DNA of 64,000 bases from Amorphophallus konjac. Taxonomy: Eukaryota; Streptophyta; Magnoliopsida; Alismatales; Araceae. The notes beneath the pieces were generated by a model, which made no database searches, had not been told where the DNA came from, and saw only the letters and a program-made list of their open reading frames with translations. The stretch is taken from contig JAHNEJ010001279.1 in NCBI GenBank assembly GCA_022559845.1, forward strand, positions 62,001 through 126,000, read 5' to 3'. The translations under genes and the position numbers were made by a program. Shown here one piece after another: positions 23,231 through 35,135 of this stretch (the first letter of the stretch is position 1; every line of letters starts with the position of its first letter).

Positions 23231-26200
23231 TGAGTCGGCGCCCCGAACAAGGCGGAAATATCGGGACGTACAGTCAGAGGCAAGTAGGAAAGAGAGAGAA
23301 CTAATCTAAATATACACAAGTGCTATGGAAAGGAAATACTAAATGATCATTTAACAACCAAACTGATACAATAATCTCAAAGGCAACTTAATACAACGTG
23401 GAATAACAATCACTAAGACTCAACAACATAACTGAAACTATATGCTCTCCAATCACAACTAACAATAAACACACTACTAACACACTAGAACTGAAACACT
23501 TAAGACATCACTCCTGCCCTTCCCCGTCGGTAAGCGCGCCACCTGAAGAGCCTGGAAAGGGGGGAACACAACTATGAGCTAACGCTCAGTAGGAAATAAC
23601 AGACATGTATAAGTGATTAACAGTTTAATTACATTTTCAAAATGTCATGATACAAACGATAATGCAATGAAAAGGTAATGATGATATAATGAAACAACGG
23701 TAATAACAAGATCTTGCAAGGTCAAGAAATATATAATTGATAATGATTAACAAGAATAACAAATACAAGAATTTACAACAGGAGATATAACAAGAGATAT
23801 AACAAGAGATAGTAGTAAGGAATTAGCCAACAAGCAGTAATATCAATCCAATCATGATCAAGTAACAAGAGATTTTTGTCATAGACGCCAACACTCAAGC
23901 AAGTACTCGGTGCAATGCCCCACCTTGTCATTAACATCCCATGGGCTCACTAACTTTCGGGCGCTCCCCCCAGGACCAGACCAGGCCCTTATGATGCGAT
24001 GGCATTGATGTACTGGGCCCAACGTCCCATCCGTCCAGACATTCAGTCAATGGCCAATTAATCAGAGGAATTTCTGCCATAAGTTCAGATTTAAAGGACT
24101 AACCTTGTCCTTGGATTCAAGAGTACAAAACATGGTCAAACTCATCTTCAAGAGATGTGCGGTCGTAACGGAGCCGCTCGATGGGTATATACGGTTCATA
24201 CAGGACCGTATGTACAGGAACTGGACCGAAACTCAGCCCGCGAAGTCAAGAAAAGAACGGCTGACAGTGGGCCGCCCTAAGGTAAGAATGGTGCAATATG
24301 GGCCGCTCATGTCTAAAAGATAGTGAGGCCCAACAACAAGATATACGGTCCATATTGGGCCGTATAAAGATATGCGGTCACGATCGGGCCGCCGAAGAGG
24401 TTATGCGGTCAAATACTAACCGCGCATGCCTCGGGTCGTCCGATTTGATCCAAGACTTAACCCAGCGGTTTAAACTCATAAAACAAGGTATGCTGGTGTT
24501 AAACAGATTCTAATCATGATTATAATGATGTTCCAAGATGACGGTAAGACCACCGGATAGAGTTTCCGGGGTAGAACCGAGACTAGTACGCTAATCGGCC
24601 AATCGGCTCGTGCAAAGTCGAAAAGTTAAACATGTTGTTCCACTGTACTACAGCAGCTAATCAGCAAGCTAAATAGTCATATTAATCCTAATGCCAAGCC
24701 AATTTAATAGGGATTTGGTTATATATTAACCCAAGATGCCAAGAAAAGTAATTTAAGATGATAACGAGTTCGCGTAAGTCGCGTAAGCACGAATAACAAG
24801 CAATAATCATAAATTTAGTTGCATATTTAATTAGTTATTAAATGAGTTTCTATTTCACTAATTATCATTAATGACATGCAAATGAATGCCTTAGAACAAG
24901 TATTAAGTCCCTCTCTGAAAGGATAAACGGTTCTATATGGACCGCACATATAACTGGGCATTCAGGGGCCGAACAGGGGTCACCCTGTGACACAGGGAGA
25001 TGGGCGGTTCTCCCTGGGCCGCCCAAGGGTTTGGGCGGTTCCTTCTGGGCCGCCCAAGGGGTTGGGTCGCTCTGTACCAACCGCCCATCCCCTGGGATGT
25101 GCGGCCAGTGCAGGGCCGTTCAATGATATGTGGTCTGTCAGGGACCTTTCATCCAGATATGTGGTTCCTGTGGAACCGTTCATCCTGGGATGAGTGGTTC
25201 TTGAAAAACCATTTATATAAGGGCATGCTAGGGTCAAAATTGGTCAAAAGATGGGCTGGAGTTGGACGGTCTATCGTAAGACCGCCCATCTCTGGGTCGT
25301 CTCCGGTCATCCCTGCCGCGTCCGGTGAACGCCGGGAACAAGGTGATTGCTAGGGTTGCACTAAAACGTTAATAACTACTAGGATTGAGCTCCAAATAAG
25401 GGGATTTTGGTATCAATGGAAAGCTAATACAAAACTCTACCTGTATACAAGGTCAATTGCATGATCAATTGCTGGAATCGAGATCTATTAAGTCAAGAAC
25501 ACATGAAACCCTAATTCTGACATGCTGTGACTAAAACGTTAAATTCTCTCTACATACAGAATGGAATTTGGGGCTTCTTGGCTCAAATGAAAGCTACTTC
25601 GATGGTGAATCCAACCATATAAGATATGGTTCATGAGGATTAAGATTAATACTTTGAAATCATAAATCACTTCGGATGAACACATCGAACTAGGTCTAAA
25701 ACATGTTGTTACTATAAACAGAAATTCTATAAGTATGCTTCATGAAACTTAGGGCTTTCTACGTGAAATGAAAGCTAATATCATGCTTATTACATCATAT
25801 AAATTAATTAGAGTTTGGTCTGTTACACCTACCTCAAATCGGAGAGAGAAAACTCAAACCCTAGGATGAAGAACACTTGGACAGCACCTCACAAAAAGCT
25901 CGATTTCTCCACGGATACCTAATGAAAATTGGAGCTTTTACCACCAATGGATAGAGCTCGATGAGAGGAACAATTTGCTATACTCATGATCAAAATTTGG
26001 TTGAGAATTCCTATCTCAGTTGAAGAAACAAAGGAAGAAGATGGAAGTCGACGGCCTACCGACGCACCTTCAGTAATCGCCGGAATTCTCCCCAAATCTG
26101 GCTCCTCTGCTGACACCACAGCCACCAAAATAAAGAAGACTCGAAGAGCTTTCTATGTATAGCTCATAGGCCTTCTGGAGAGTTCTGAGCTGGGAGTATT

Positions 26201-26689
26201 CGGCCGTGGAAGAGACGTGTTAGAAACGGCGCCGTGATTGTTGACTTAAGCAAACTCGGCCGAGAGCGCCGCCTAGGGTTAGGGTTTCGCTGAATTTATT
26301 GGGGGCTTTTGATCCTTAGATCCTCACCGTTCATTTGGCTCTGGTTTGAGCTCATTTGGTCGAGTATCAAGCCCTAATTTTGTGTTTTAATCTAAGGGTT
26401 AGGTATGGGTCAAAAGTGTGCACTTTTGGGTTTAAACTCTAAATAGATCTTACCACGGATTTACAATGGCCTAATGCCAGAAGGAAAAGTTGTTATCTAC
26501 CTCGACCTTAATCTGTTTACCATTTTTCTGGATTTTTATAAGGTGGTCGAAATTATCACTATTCTAATTCTAAGGAATTAAATATTAATAAATCCGAAAT
26601 TCAATTATTAAATCAATAGAAATTCAATTCTTAATTAACAAGAGCTAAATAAATATATTAAATCCAATAAAATAATTCGGGGTCTTACA
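23231..26689 (-). repeat. E3 3' LTR
   Basis: On the minus strand it begins TGTAAGACCCCGAATTATTT at 26689 and ends in GGGGCGCCGACTCA where the other copy has GGGGCGTGACA, so its last bases are altered. It carries palindromic modules (24155-24460 and 24900-25300) and three related units at 25380-25800. Small open frames repeated in both LTRs are shadows of the repeats. Confidence 0.92.
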
Positions 26690-26703
26690 CCCTCCCCTAC
26701 TTA
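26690..26703 (-). other. E3 polypurine tract
   Basis: Minus strand TAAGTAGGGGAGGG directly before the 3' LTR start TGTAAGACC. Position and sequence agree with E2's tract. Confidence 0.88.
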
Positions 26704-26765
26704 AAGGAATTTGGTCCTCCAAATTCACTGCACTAAGACTAAGAGTAGGGAAAAAGATCGCTCAC

Positions 26766-29700
26766 CTAGAATAAGTCGGGATACCGCTTCCGCATAGTCT
26801 CTTCAGACTCCCACGTGACTTCTTCGGTCCCACGCCGACTCCACTGAATCTTGACCATCGGTATTGAACGATTCCGGAGTTGCTGTTGCTTCCGGTCCAG
26901 AACCTTTATCGGTCTTTCCTCATAGGTCAGATCCTCCTTCAGCTCAAAATCCACATGTTGTATAACATGAGTGGGGTCGTACACATACTTCCGTAACATA
27001 GAAATATGGAAGACGTTGTGCACGCCAGACAATTGAGGCGGTAAGGCCAGCCTGTATGCCACCTCTCCCACTCTATCTAGAATCTCAAATGGACCAATGT
27101 ACCTCGGACTCAGCTTGCCATGAATGCCAAATCTTCGGATCCCTCTCGTCGGAGAGACCTTTATGAACACATGCTCGCCAACCTGAAATTCCAATGCACT
27201 TCTCCTGTTGTAGGCATAACTCTTCTGTCTTGACTGTGCTACTTGTAATCAGTCTCGGATAACACGGATGTTCTGTGAAGATTCCGAGACAAGATCCGGT
27301 CCAAGCCACTGTTTCTCACCTACCTCATCCCAACACAACGGGGATCGACAGCTTCTCCCATACAAGGCTTCAAATGGAGCCATCTGAATACTAGACTGAT
27401 AGCGGTTATTGTAGGTGAATTCAATTAGTGCCAAATGCTCATTCCAAGTACCAGCAAAGTCAATCATACATGCCCGCAGCATATCTTCCACTATCTGATT
27501 GGTTCTCTCCGTCTGTCCATCTGTCTGTGGATGAAAAGCAGTACTGAAATTCAGACGAGTACCAAGAGACTCTTGCAGTCCCTTCCAGAAATGAGAAGTG
27601 AATCTAGGGTCTCGATCAGATACTATATTCACTGGAATACCATGTAATCTCACCACTTCCTTCAAATACAAAGCAGCCAATACATCGACTGTCCACTTAG
27701 ACTTAATGGATAAGAAATGAGCTGATTTTGTCAATCGGTCAACAATCACCCAAATTGCATCAAATCCACCACGAGTTCTAGGCAAACCCATAATGAAATC
27801 CATGCCAATACTCTCCCACTTCCATTGGGGTATGTCGAGTGGTTTCAATTTCCCTGCCGGTCTGAAGTGCTCAGGTTTAACTTGTTGGTAAACCAAGCAT
27901 TTACTTACGAAGTCAGCGATTTCCCTCTTCATATTCATCCACCAAAAGGATCGCTTTAAATCTCTATACATCTTAGTGCCTCCGGGATGAATGGTGTATC
28001 TGGATCTATGAGCTTCCACAAGAATCTTGTTCTTTACTGTAGCTTCATCAGGTACACAAGTTCTGCCTTTAAATAATAATCTACCATCATCAGCCAACCC
28101 GAAATCAGGTCTGCTGCTCAAGCTTCCCTTGATCTGTACCAGCTCGGGATCATTATCTTGCAAGGACTTGATCTCCATCAATAATTCAGGTTTAAGTTGA
28201 ATCTGAGCAATCAAAACCCGATCATTGTCAATATTAAGATCCAGACTAGATAACTGTTCCAGTAACTTCCACTCTTGCAACATGAGACTTGCCAATCTAG
28301 CTACTGGCCTCCGGCTCAATGCGTCTGCCACAACATTGCCTTTGCCAGGATGATACTCAATAGAAAAGTCGAAGTCCTTCAAATACTCCAACCATCTGCG
28401 CTGTCGCATATTGAGTTCCTTCTGAGAGAATAAATACTTCAAGCTCTTGTGGTCTGAAAATACCGTGAAAGATTCTCCATACAGGTAATGCCTCCAAATT
28501 TTCAAAGCAAAAACGACTGCTGCAAGTTCCAAATCATGAACAGGATAATTCTCCTCGTGCTTCCTCAACTGCCTAGAAGAATAGCCAATCACCTTCCCAT
28601 GCTGCATGAGTACACAGCCTAAGCCAATTCCTGAAACATCAATATAAACGACAAATCCTCCTTCACCAGAAGGTAAAGCCAATATAGGTGCAGTAGTCAA
28701 ACAATCCTTTAGAGTCTGAAAGCTTTGCTGGCAATCGCCTGACCAATCAAACTTGTTCTCCTTGCGGGTTAACCTTGTCATAGGTACCGCAATCTTAGAG
28801 AAATCCTGGATAAACCTTCGATAATAACCTGCCAGGCCAAGAAAACTTCTAACTTCCGTCACACTGATAGGCTGCTCCCAATTCTTCACTTCCTCAACCT
28901 TCGAAGGATCCAGAGAAATACCTTCCTGGGTGATAATATGTCCGAGAAAGGACACTTCTTGCAGCCAGAATTCACACTTACTAAACTTGGCATAAAGTTG
29001 ATGATCTCTCAATAATTGTAATGCCATCCTTAGATGTTCAGCATGCTCCACTTCACTCTTGGAATAAATCAAGATGTCATCAATAAATACCATGACCCAT
29101 TGATCAAGATAGGGCCGAAATACATTGTTCATCAACTGCATGAAGGCTGCCGGAGCATTCGTTAGACCAAAAGGCATAACGACAAATTCAAAATGACCAT
29201 ACCTGCTGCGAAAAGCCGATTTATAGATATCCTCCTCCTTAATCCGCAACTGGTGATATCCAGATCGAAGATCGATCTTAGAGAAATATTGAGCTCCCGC
29301 TATCTGGTCAAATAACTCATCAATCCTCGGCAGTGGATATTTGTTCTTGACAGTCAACTGGTTTAACTGCCGATAATCGATGCATAATCTCATCGAACCA
29401 TCTTTCTTCCGAACAAACAATACAGGGGCTCCCCACGGAGACGTACTAGGACGAATAAAGCCCTTCTCGAGTAACTCCATCAACTGTTGCTTCAACTCCC
29501 TCAGTTCTGCAGGAGACATACGGTAAGGAGCCTTGGAAATAGGAGATGTGCCCGGAAAGAGGTCAATAGAGAAGATAACTTCCCGCTCAGGAGGAAGTCC
29601 TGGTAATTCCTCTGGAAAGACATCAGAAAAATCTCGGACAATAGGAATGTCCTTGATCTCAGTCCGCTGCTCAGGGGTTGCATAGATAAAGGCTAGAAAA

Positions 29701-31160
29701 GCCTCACATCCTCGCCTCATCAGCTTATCAGCTCGAAGAGCCGAAATAAGCGATACAGAGTTATGGTGCTTAACACCCACAAAAGAAAGCCTCGGGTTCC
29801 TAGTAAAAGACACCGAGCCAGAACTACAATGAACATTGGCCTCATATCTGGCCAACCAATATGCTCCTAGAATTACGTCATAACCCTTCATGTCCATGCA
29901 AATCAAATCAGCTGGAAAGTTCTGCTCACCAATCAAAACCTTACTAGAAGGATAGAAATGCTGGATTGCCGATCTAGTACCAATAGGGGTTGAAATCTCT
30001 AACGGAGTATCCATCATAACCGGTTCCATAGCTAATGACTTAGCAAAACTCTGAGAAATAAAGGAATGTGTTGCACCAGTATCAAAAAGAACAAATGCTG
30101 GCTTGTCGAGTATAATAAGAGTACCTTCGACGAGTCCACCATATTTGGCTGTTTCCGCTTCTTCTGCATACAGAGCTTGGAGCTTCCCTTGCGGTTTCTT
30201 GAAGATTTGTGGTTTTTCCGGTGTTGCTTGCTCCGCTATCAAAGGACAGTTGGGGATACGGTGTTCTTTGCTTCCACATCGCAAACAGGCGCCCAGCTTG
30301 CGCCAGCATTCCTCCACCTTGTGACCTGGATGATCACAATACTTGCACACGCCCTTAAACGGAACAATAGGGCCATGCTTCTTGTCTTCATGCCTCGGCA
30401 TCTTGCCCTTCCACGATCCAGACCCGCTCCACGAACTAGGTCCACTAACAGGCCTCTTCTTGGTATACCCGGGTTTGACACTCCCAGAACCCGTAGGTTG
30501 TTCCTTCTTTGCACCGCTTCCACGGATTCTCTCCGTCATTTCGAGGGTATCCTCTAGAACTTGAGCCTTTCTCACCATCTCGGAATAAGTGGAAATCTCC
30601 ATTGGTGCCAGTTGGTTGATATAATGCAGCTTCAATCCGTTGAGAAAACGCTTCACCTTCATTTTCTCGGTGGAAATAAGGTGTGTAGCATATCGAGAAA
30701 GCCGTGCAAATTGAGCCTCATACTCTGCCACGGAAAAACCTCGTTGCTTCAAGGCCGCGAACTCTGCCGCCTTCTTCTCTTGCACTCGGTCAGAAAAATA
30801 CTTGCCGTTGAAAAATTCCTCGAACTCTTCCCACGTAACCTGATGATCACCGAGAGTCGCCTTGATAGAATCCCACCAAGTACGTGCATCACGCTCCAAT
30901 TGAAATGTCGAGAGAAGGACACGCTCCTGGTTGGTGCATTGCATAACTTCAAATATTCTCCCCATCTCATCTAGCCAGTGCTCGGCTTGGTCGGGGTCGG
31001 TCGAACTCACGAATCTAGGCGGATTCATCCCGCGGAAGTTCCGGTATAGATCACCGGTGCCATGTGGTGCCGCTCCTGCTTGAGCCACTTGCTGAAGGGC
31101 TTGGGTAAGGCCTTGAACCGTGCGCTGCAGGTTCCTCCATTCGGCGCGATCAGCTGCCAT
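26766..31160 (-). CDS. gag-pol: E3 Gag-Pol polyprotein, about 1465 codons, one in-frame stop
   Basis: One frame from ATG 31160. Gag capsid lies at ~1-215; CCHC knuckle '[14 protein letters not shown]' at 272-285 and a second Cys set at 292-305. Protease has DTGATHSF at 360. RT lies at ~530-740 with '[13 protein letters not shown]' and FIDD at 692-695. RNase H lies at ~820-950 (D841, E878, D903, D946). Integrase has H1051 and H1058 and a D1121-D1182-E1218 core; the last two residues are 36 apart, i.e. the DDX35E spacing. A C-terminal domain and a short chromodomain end the protein ('[15 protein letters not shown]'). TGA at 27249-27251 follows residue 1303, and the frame continues to 26766. In the integrase zinc finger the third ligand is present (C1088) but the fourth reads Tyr (CLVYQQ for the usual CLVCQQ). 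Lineage Tekay/Del, judged from chromodomain form, the long LTRs and the single gag-pol frame. Lineage assignment is by motif recognition only. Confidence 0.93.
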
Positions 31161-31487
31161 CTACACGAGAAATAGATTACTTAGGTTAATTCAAGATAAT
31201 TAATTACATGATTAAGAAACGAACTTAACCCAAGTTTCTACCCATTCTCACCAGGTCAGGTCCTAGACTTTAACAAGATTAGGGGTCTAATGCACCTAGA
31301 CACAACCAAAACTCGGTACCTGGCGGAGATAACCGGTCCGAAGACCACTCGCGCAAGTATGCGACCTTCCGATAGGCGTAGCCTAACGTTCGGACAACAT
31401 CTTTTGATATACCGGGTTATTGGGATGCCATGAAAGAACTTAGAAAATCTAGAACTTAAGAACTTAAGAAAACCTAGGAATGTGAAA

Positions 31488-31504
31488 CCTAGACTCTGAT
31501 ACCA
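31488..31504 (-). other. E3 primer binding site
   Basis: Minus strand TGGTATCAGAGTCTAGG, seven bases inside the 5' LTR end. It is complementary to initiator tRNA-Met. The 327 bp between it and ATG 31160 is untranslated leader in which I see nothing else. Confidence 0.92.
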
Positions 31505-31511
31505 ACTAAAC

Positions 31512-34500
31512 TGTCACGCCCCGAACAAGGCGAAAATATCGGGACGTACAGTCAGAGGCAAGTAGGAAAGAGAGAGAACTAATCTAAATATACACAAGTG
31601 CTATGGAAAGGAAAAACTAAATGATCATTTAACAACCAAACTGATACAATAATCTCAAAGGCAACTTAATACAACGTGGAATAACAATCACTAAGACTCA
31701 ACAACATAACTGAAACTATATGCTCTCCAATCACAACTAACAATAAACACACTACTAACACACTAGAACTGAAACACTTAAGACATCACTCTTGCCCTTC
31801 CCCGTCGGTAAGCGCGCCACCTGAAGAGCCTGGAAAGGGGGGAACACAACTATGAGCTAACGCTCAGTAGAAAATAACAGACATGTATAAGTGATTAACA
31901 GTTTAATTACATTTTCAAAATGTCATGATACAAACGATAATGCAATGAAAAGGTAATGATGATATAATGAAACAACGGTAATAACAAGATCTTGCAAGGT
32001 CAAGAAATATATAATTGATAATGATTAACAAGAATAACAAATACAAGAATTTACAACAGGAGATATAACAAGAGATATAACAAGAGATAGTAGTAAGGAA
32101 TTGGCCAACAAGCAGTAATATCAATCCAATCATGATCAAGTAACAAGAGATTTTTGTCATAGACGCCAACACTCAAGCAAGTACTCGGTGCAATGCCCCA
32201 CCTTGTCATTAACATCCCATGGGCTCACTAACTTTCGGGCGCTCCCCCCCAGGACCAGACCGGGCCCTTATGATGCGATGGCATTGATGTACTGGGCCCA
32301 ACGTCCCATCCGTCCAGACATTCAGTCAATGGCCAATTAATCAGAGGAATTTCTGCCATAAGTTCAGATTTAAAGGACTAACCTTGTCCTTGGATTCAAG
32401 AGTACAAAACATGGTTAAACTCATCTTCAAGAGATGTGCGGTCGTAACGGAGCCGCTCGATGGGTATATACGGTTCATACAGGACCGTACGTACAGGAAC
32501 CGGACCGAAACTCAGCCCGCGAAGTCAAGAAAAGAACGGCTGACAGTGGGCCGCCCTAAGGTAAGAATGGTGCAATATGGGCCGCTCATGTCTAAAAGAC
32601 AGTGAGGCCCAAGAACAAGATATACGGTCCATACTGGGCCGTATAAAGATATGCGGTCATGATCGGGCCTCCGAAGAGGTTATGCGGTCAAATACTAACC
32701 GCGCATGCCTCGGGTCGTCCGATTTGATCCAAGACTTAACCCAGCGGTTTAAACTCATAAAACAAGGTATGCTGGTGTTAAACAGATTCTAATCATGATT
32801 ATAATGATGTTCCAAGATGACGGTAAGACCACCGGATAGAGTTTCCAGGGTAGAACCGAGACTAGTACGCTAATCGGCCAATCGGCTCGTGCAAAGTCAG
32901 AAAGTTAAACATGCTGTTCCACTGTACTATAGCAGCTAATCAGCAAGCTAAATAGTCATATTAATCCTAATGCCAAGCCAATTTAATAGGGATTTGGTTA
33001 TATATTAACCCAATATGCCAAGAAAAGTAATTTAAGATGATAACGAGTTCGCGTAAGTCGCGTAAGCACGAATAACAAGCAATAATCGTAAATTTAGTTG
33101 CATATTTAATTAGTTATTAAATGAGTTTCTATTTCACTAATTATCATTAATGACATACAAATGAATGCCTTAGAACAAGTATTAAGTCCCTCTCTGAAAA
33201 GATAAACGGTTCTATATGGACCGCACATATAACTGGGCATTCAGGGGCCGAACAGGGGTCACCCTGTGACACAGGGAGATGGGCGGTTCTCCCTGGGCCG
33301 CCCAAGGGTTTGGGCAGTTCCTTCTGGGCCGCCCAAGGGGTTGGGCGGCTCTGTACCAACCGCCCATCCCCTGGGATGTGCGGCCATTGCAGGGCCGTTC
33401 AATGATATGTGGTCTGTCAGGGACCTTTCATCCAGATATGTGGTTCCTGTGGAACCGTTCATCCTGGGATGAGTGGGTCTTGAAAAACCGTTTATATAAG
33501 GGCATGCTAGGGTCAAAATTGGTCAAAAGATGGGCTGGAGTTGGACGGTCTATCGTAAGACCGCCCATCTCTGGGTCGTCTCCGGTGATCCCTACCGCGT
33601 CCGGTGAACGCCGGGAACAAGGTGATTGCTAGGGTTGCACTAAAACGTTAATAACTACTAGGATTGAGCTCCAAATAAGGGTATTTTGGTATCAATGGAA
33701 AGCTAATACAAAACTCTACCTGTCTACAAGGTCAATTGCATGATCAATTGCTGGAATCGAGATCTATTAAGTCAAGAACACATGAAACCCTAATTCTGAC
33801 ATGCTGTGACTAAAACGTTAAATTCTCTCTACATACAGAATGGAATTTGGGGCTTCTTGGCTCAAATGAAAGCTACTTCGATGGTGAATCCAACCATATA
33901 AGATATGGTTCATGAGGATTAAGATTAATACTTCAAAATCATAAATCACTTCGGATGAACACATCGAACTAGGTCTAAAACATGATGTTACTATAAACAG
34001 AAATTCTATAAGTATGCTTCATGAAACTTAGGGCTTTCTACGTGAAATGAAAGCTAATATCATGCTTATTACATCATATAAATTAATTAGAGTTTGGTCT
34101 GTTACACCTACCTCAAATCGGAGAGAGAAAACTCAAACCCTAGGATGAAGAACACTTGGACAGCACCTCACAAAAAGCTCGATTTCTCCACGGATACCTA
34201 ATGAAAATTGGGGCTTTTGCCACCAATGGATAGAGCTCGATGAGAGGAATAATTTGCTATACTCATGATCAAAATTTGGTTGAGAATTCCTACCTCAATT
34301 GAAGAAACAAAGGAAGAAGATGGAAGTCGACGGCCTGCCGACACACCTTCAGTAATCGCCGGAATTCTCCCCAGATCTGGCTCCTCTGCCGACACCACAG
34401 CCACCAAAAGAAAGAAGACTCGAAGAGCTTTCTATGTATAGCTCATAGGCCTTCTGGAGAGTTCTGAGCTGGGAGTATTCGGCCGTGGAAGAGATGTGTT

Positions 34501-34968
34501 AGAAACGGCGCTGTGATTGTTGACTTAAGCAAACTCGGCCGAGAGCGCCGCCTAGGGTTAGGGTTTCACTGAATTTATTGGGGGCTTTTGATCCTTAGAT
34601 CCTCACCGTTCATTTGGCTCTGGTTTGAGCTCATTTGGTCGAGTATCAAGCCCTAATTTCGTGTTTTAATCTAAGGGTTAGGTATGGGTCAAAAGTGTGC
34701 ACTTTTGGGTTTAAACTCTAAATAGATCTTACCACGGATTTACAATGGCCTAATGCCAGAAGGAAAAGTTGTTATCTACCTCTACCTTAATCTGTTTACC
34801 ATTTTTCTGGATTTTTATAAGGTGGTCGAAATTATCACTATTCTAATTCTAAGGAATTAAATATTAATAAATCCGAAATTCAATTATTAAATCAATAGAA
34901 ATTCAATTCTTAATTAACAAGAGCTAAATAAATATATTAAATCCAATAAAATAATTCGGGGTCTTACA
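31512..34968 (-). repeat. E3 5' LTR
   Basis: Minus strand TGTAAGACCCCG (34968) to GGGGCGTGACA (31512), 3457 bp, nearly identical to 23231-26689. It has a TATA box at 34433, leader units at about 33655-34080, and palindromic modules at 32435-32740 and 33200-33580. Confidence 0.93.
34433..34440 (-). promoter_or_regulatory. Possible TATA box of the E3 5' LTR
   Basis: Minus strand TATACATA in GAGCTATACATAGAAAG, also present in the 3' LTR. It lies upstream of a leader with splice-donor-like GAGGTAGGT. Weaker match than the TATAAATA boxes of E1 and E2. Confidence 0.45.
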
Positions 34969-35135
34969 ATCTTCAGCATCTAGACCCTGACATTCTCGAG
35001 CAGTACCACAGCAGGAAGGACTCTTACTCGACAGAGTCGAGTTCTCCACACCCCGGGAGTATGATGGGGTCATCACCACCCGATCCTGCACTCAGGGCCC
35101 GTCTCCTCGCCCCGGATGTATCCGGCATGGTCTAG
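34969..35135 (+). pseudogene. E1 polyprotein C-terminus, ending inside the E1 3' LTR
   Basis: After E3 the E1 frame resumes as 'DLQHLDPDILEQYHSRKDS', the usual continuation of a chromodomain after 'SDDSWV'. It runs through the LTR start at 35062 and stops at TAG 35133-35135, so the last ~24 residues are LTR-encoded. A few host codons, expected to encode acidic residues, are missing at the E3 junction. No long purine tract is seen before 35062; only CCCCGGGAGTA is there. Confidence 0.78.

Larger units (their letters stand above)
23231..34968 (-). mobile_element. E3: near-complete Tekay/Del-type Ty3/Gypsy chromovirus, minus strand, inserted in E1
   Basis: 11.7 kb with LTRs of about 3.46 kb. 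The 5' LTR is on the right (31512-34968) and the 3' LTR on the left. A tRNA-Met primer site, one gag-pol frame with a single stop, a purine tract and a 3' LTR follow in order on the minus strand. LTR identity looks close to 98-99% by eye, the highest in the window, so E3 is probably the youngest insertion. No target duplication is found: the left end reads TGAGTCGGCGCCCC where TGTCACGCCCC is expected, and the host chromodomain codons around the junction are partly missing. This suggests a small deletion at that edge. Confidence 0.93.

Noticed and set aside
24987..25353. Paired ORFs repeated at 24987-25353 and 33266-33632
   Set aside because: They sit in the palindromic array of the two E3 LTRs; duplication of the LTR explains their conservation.
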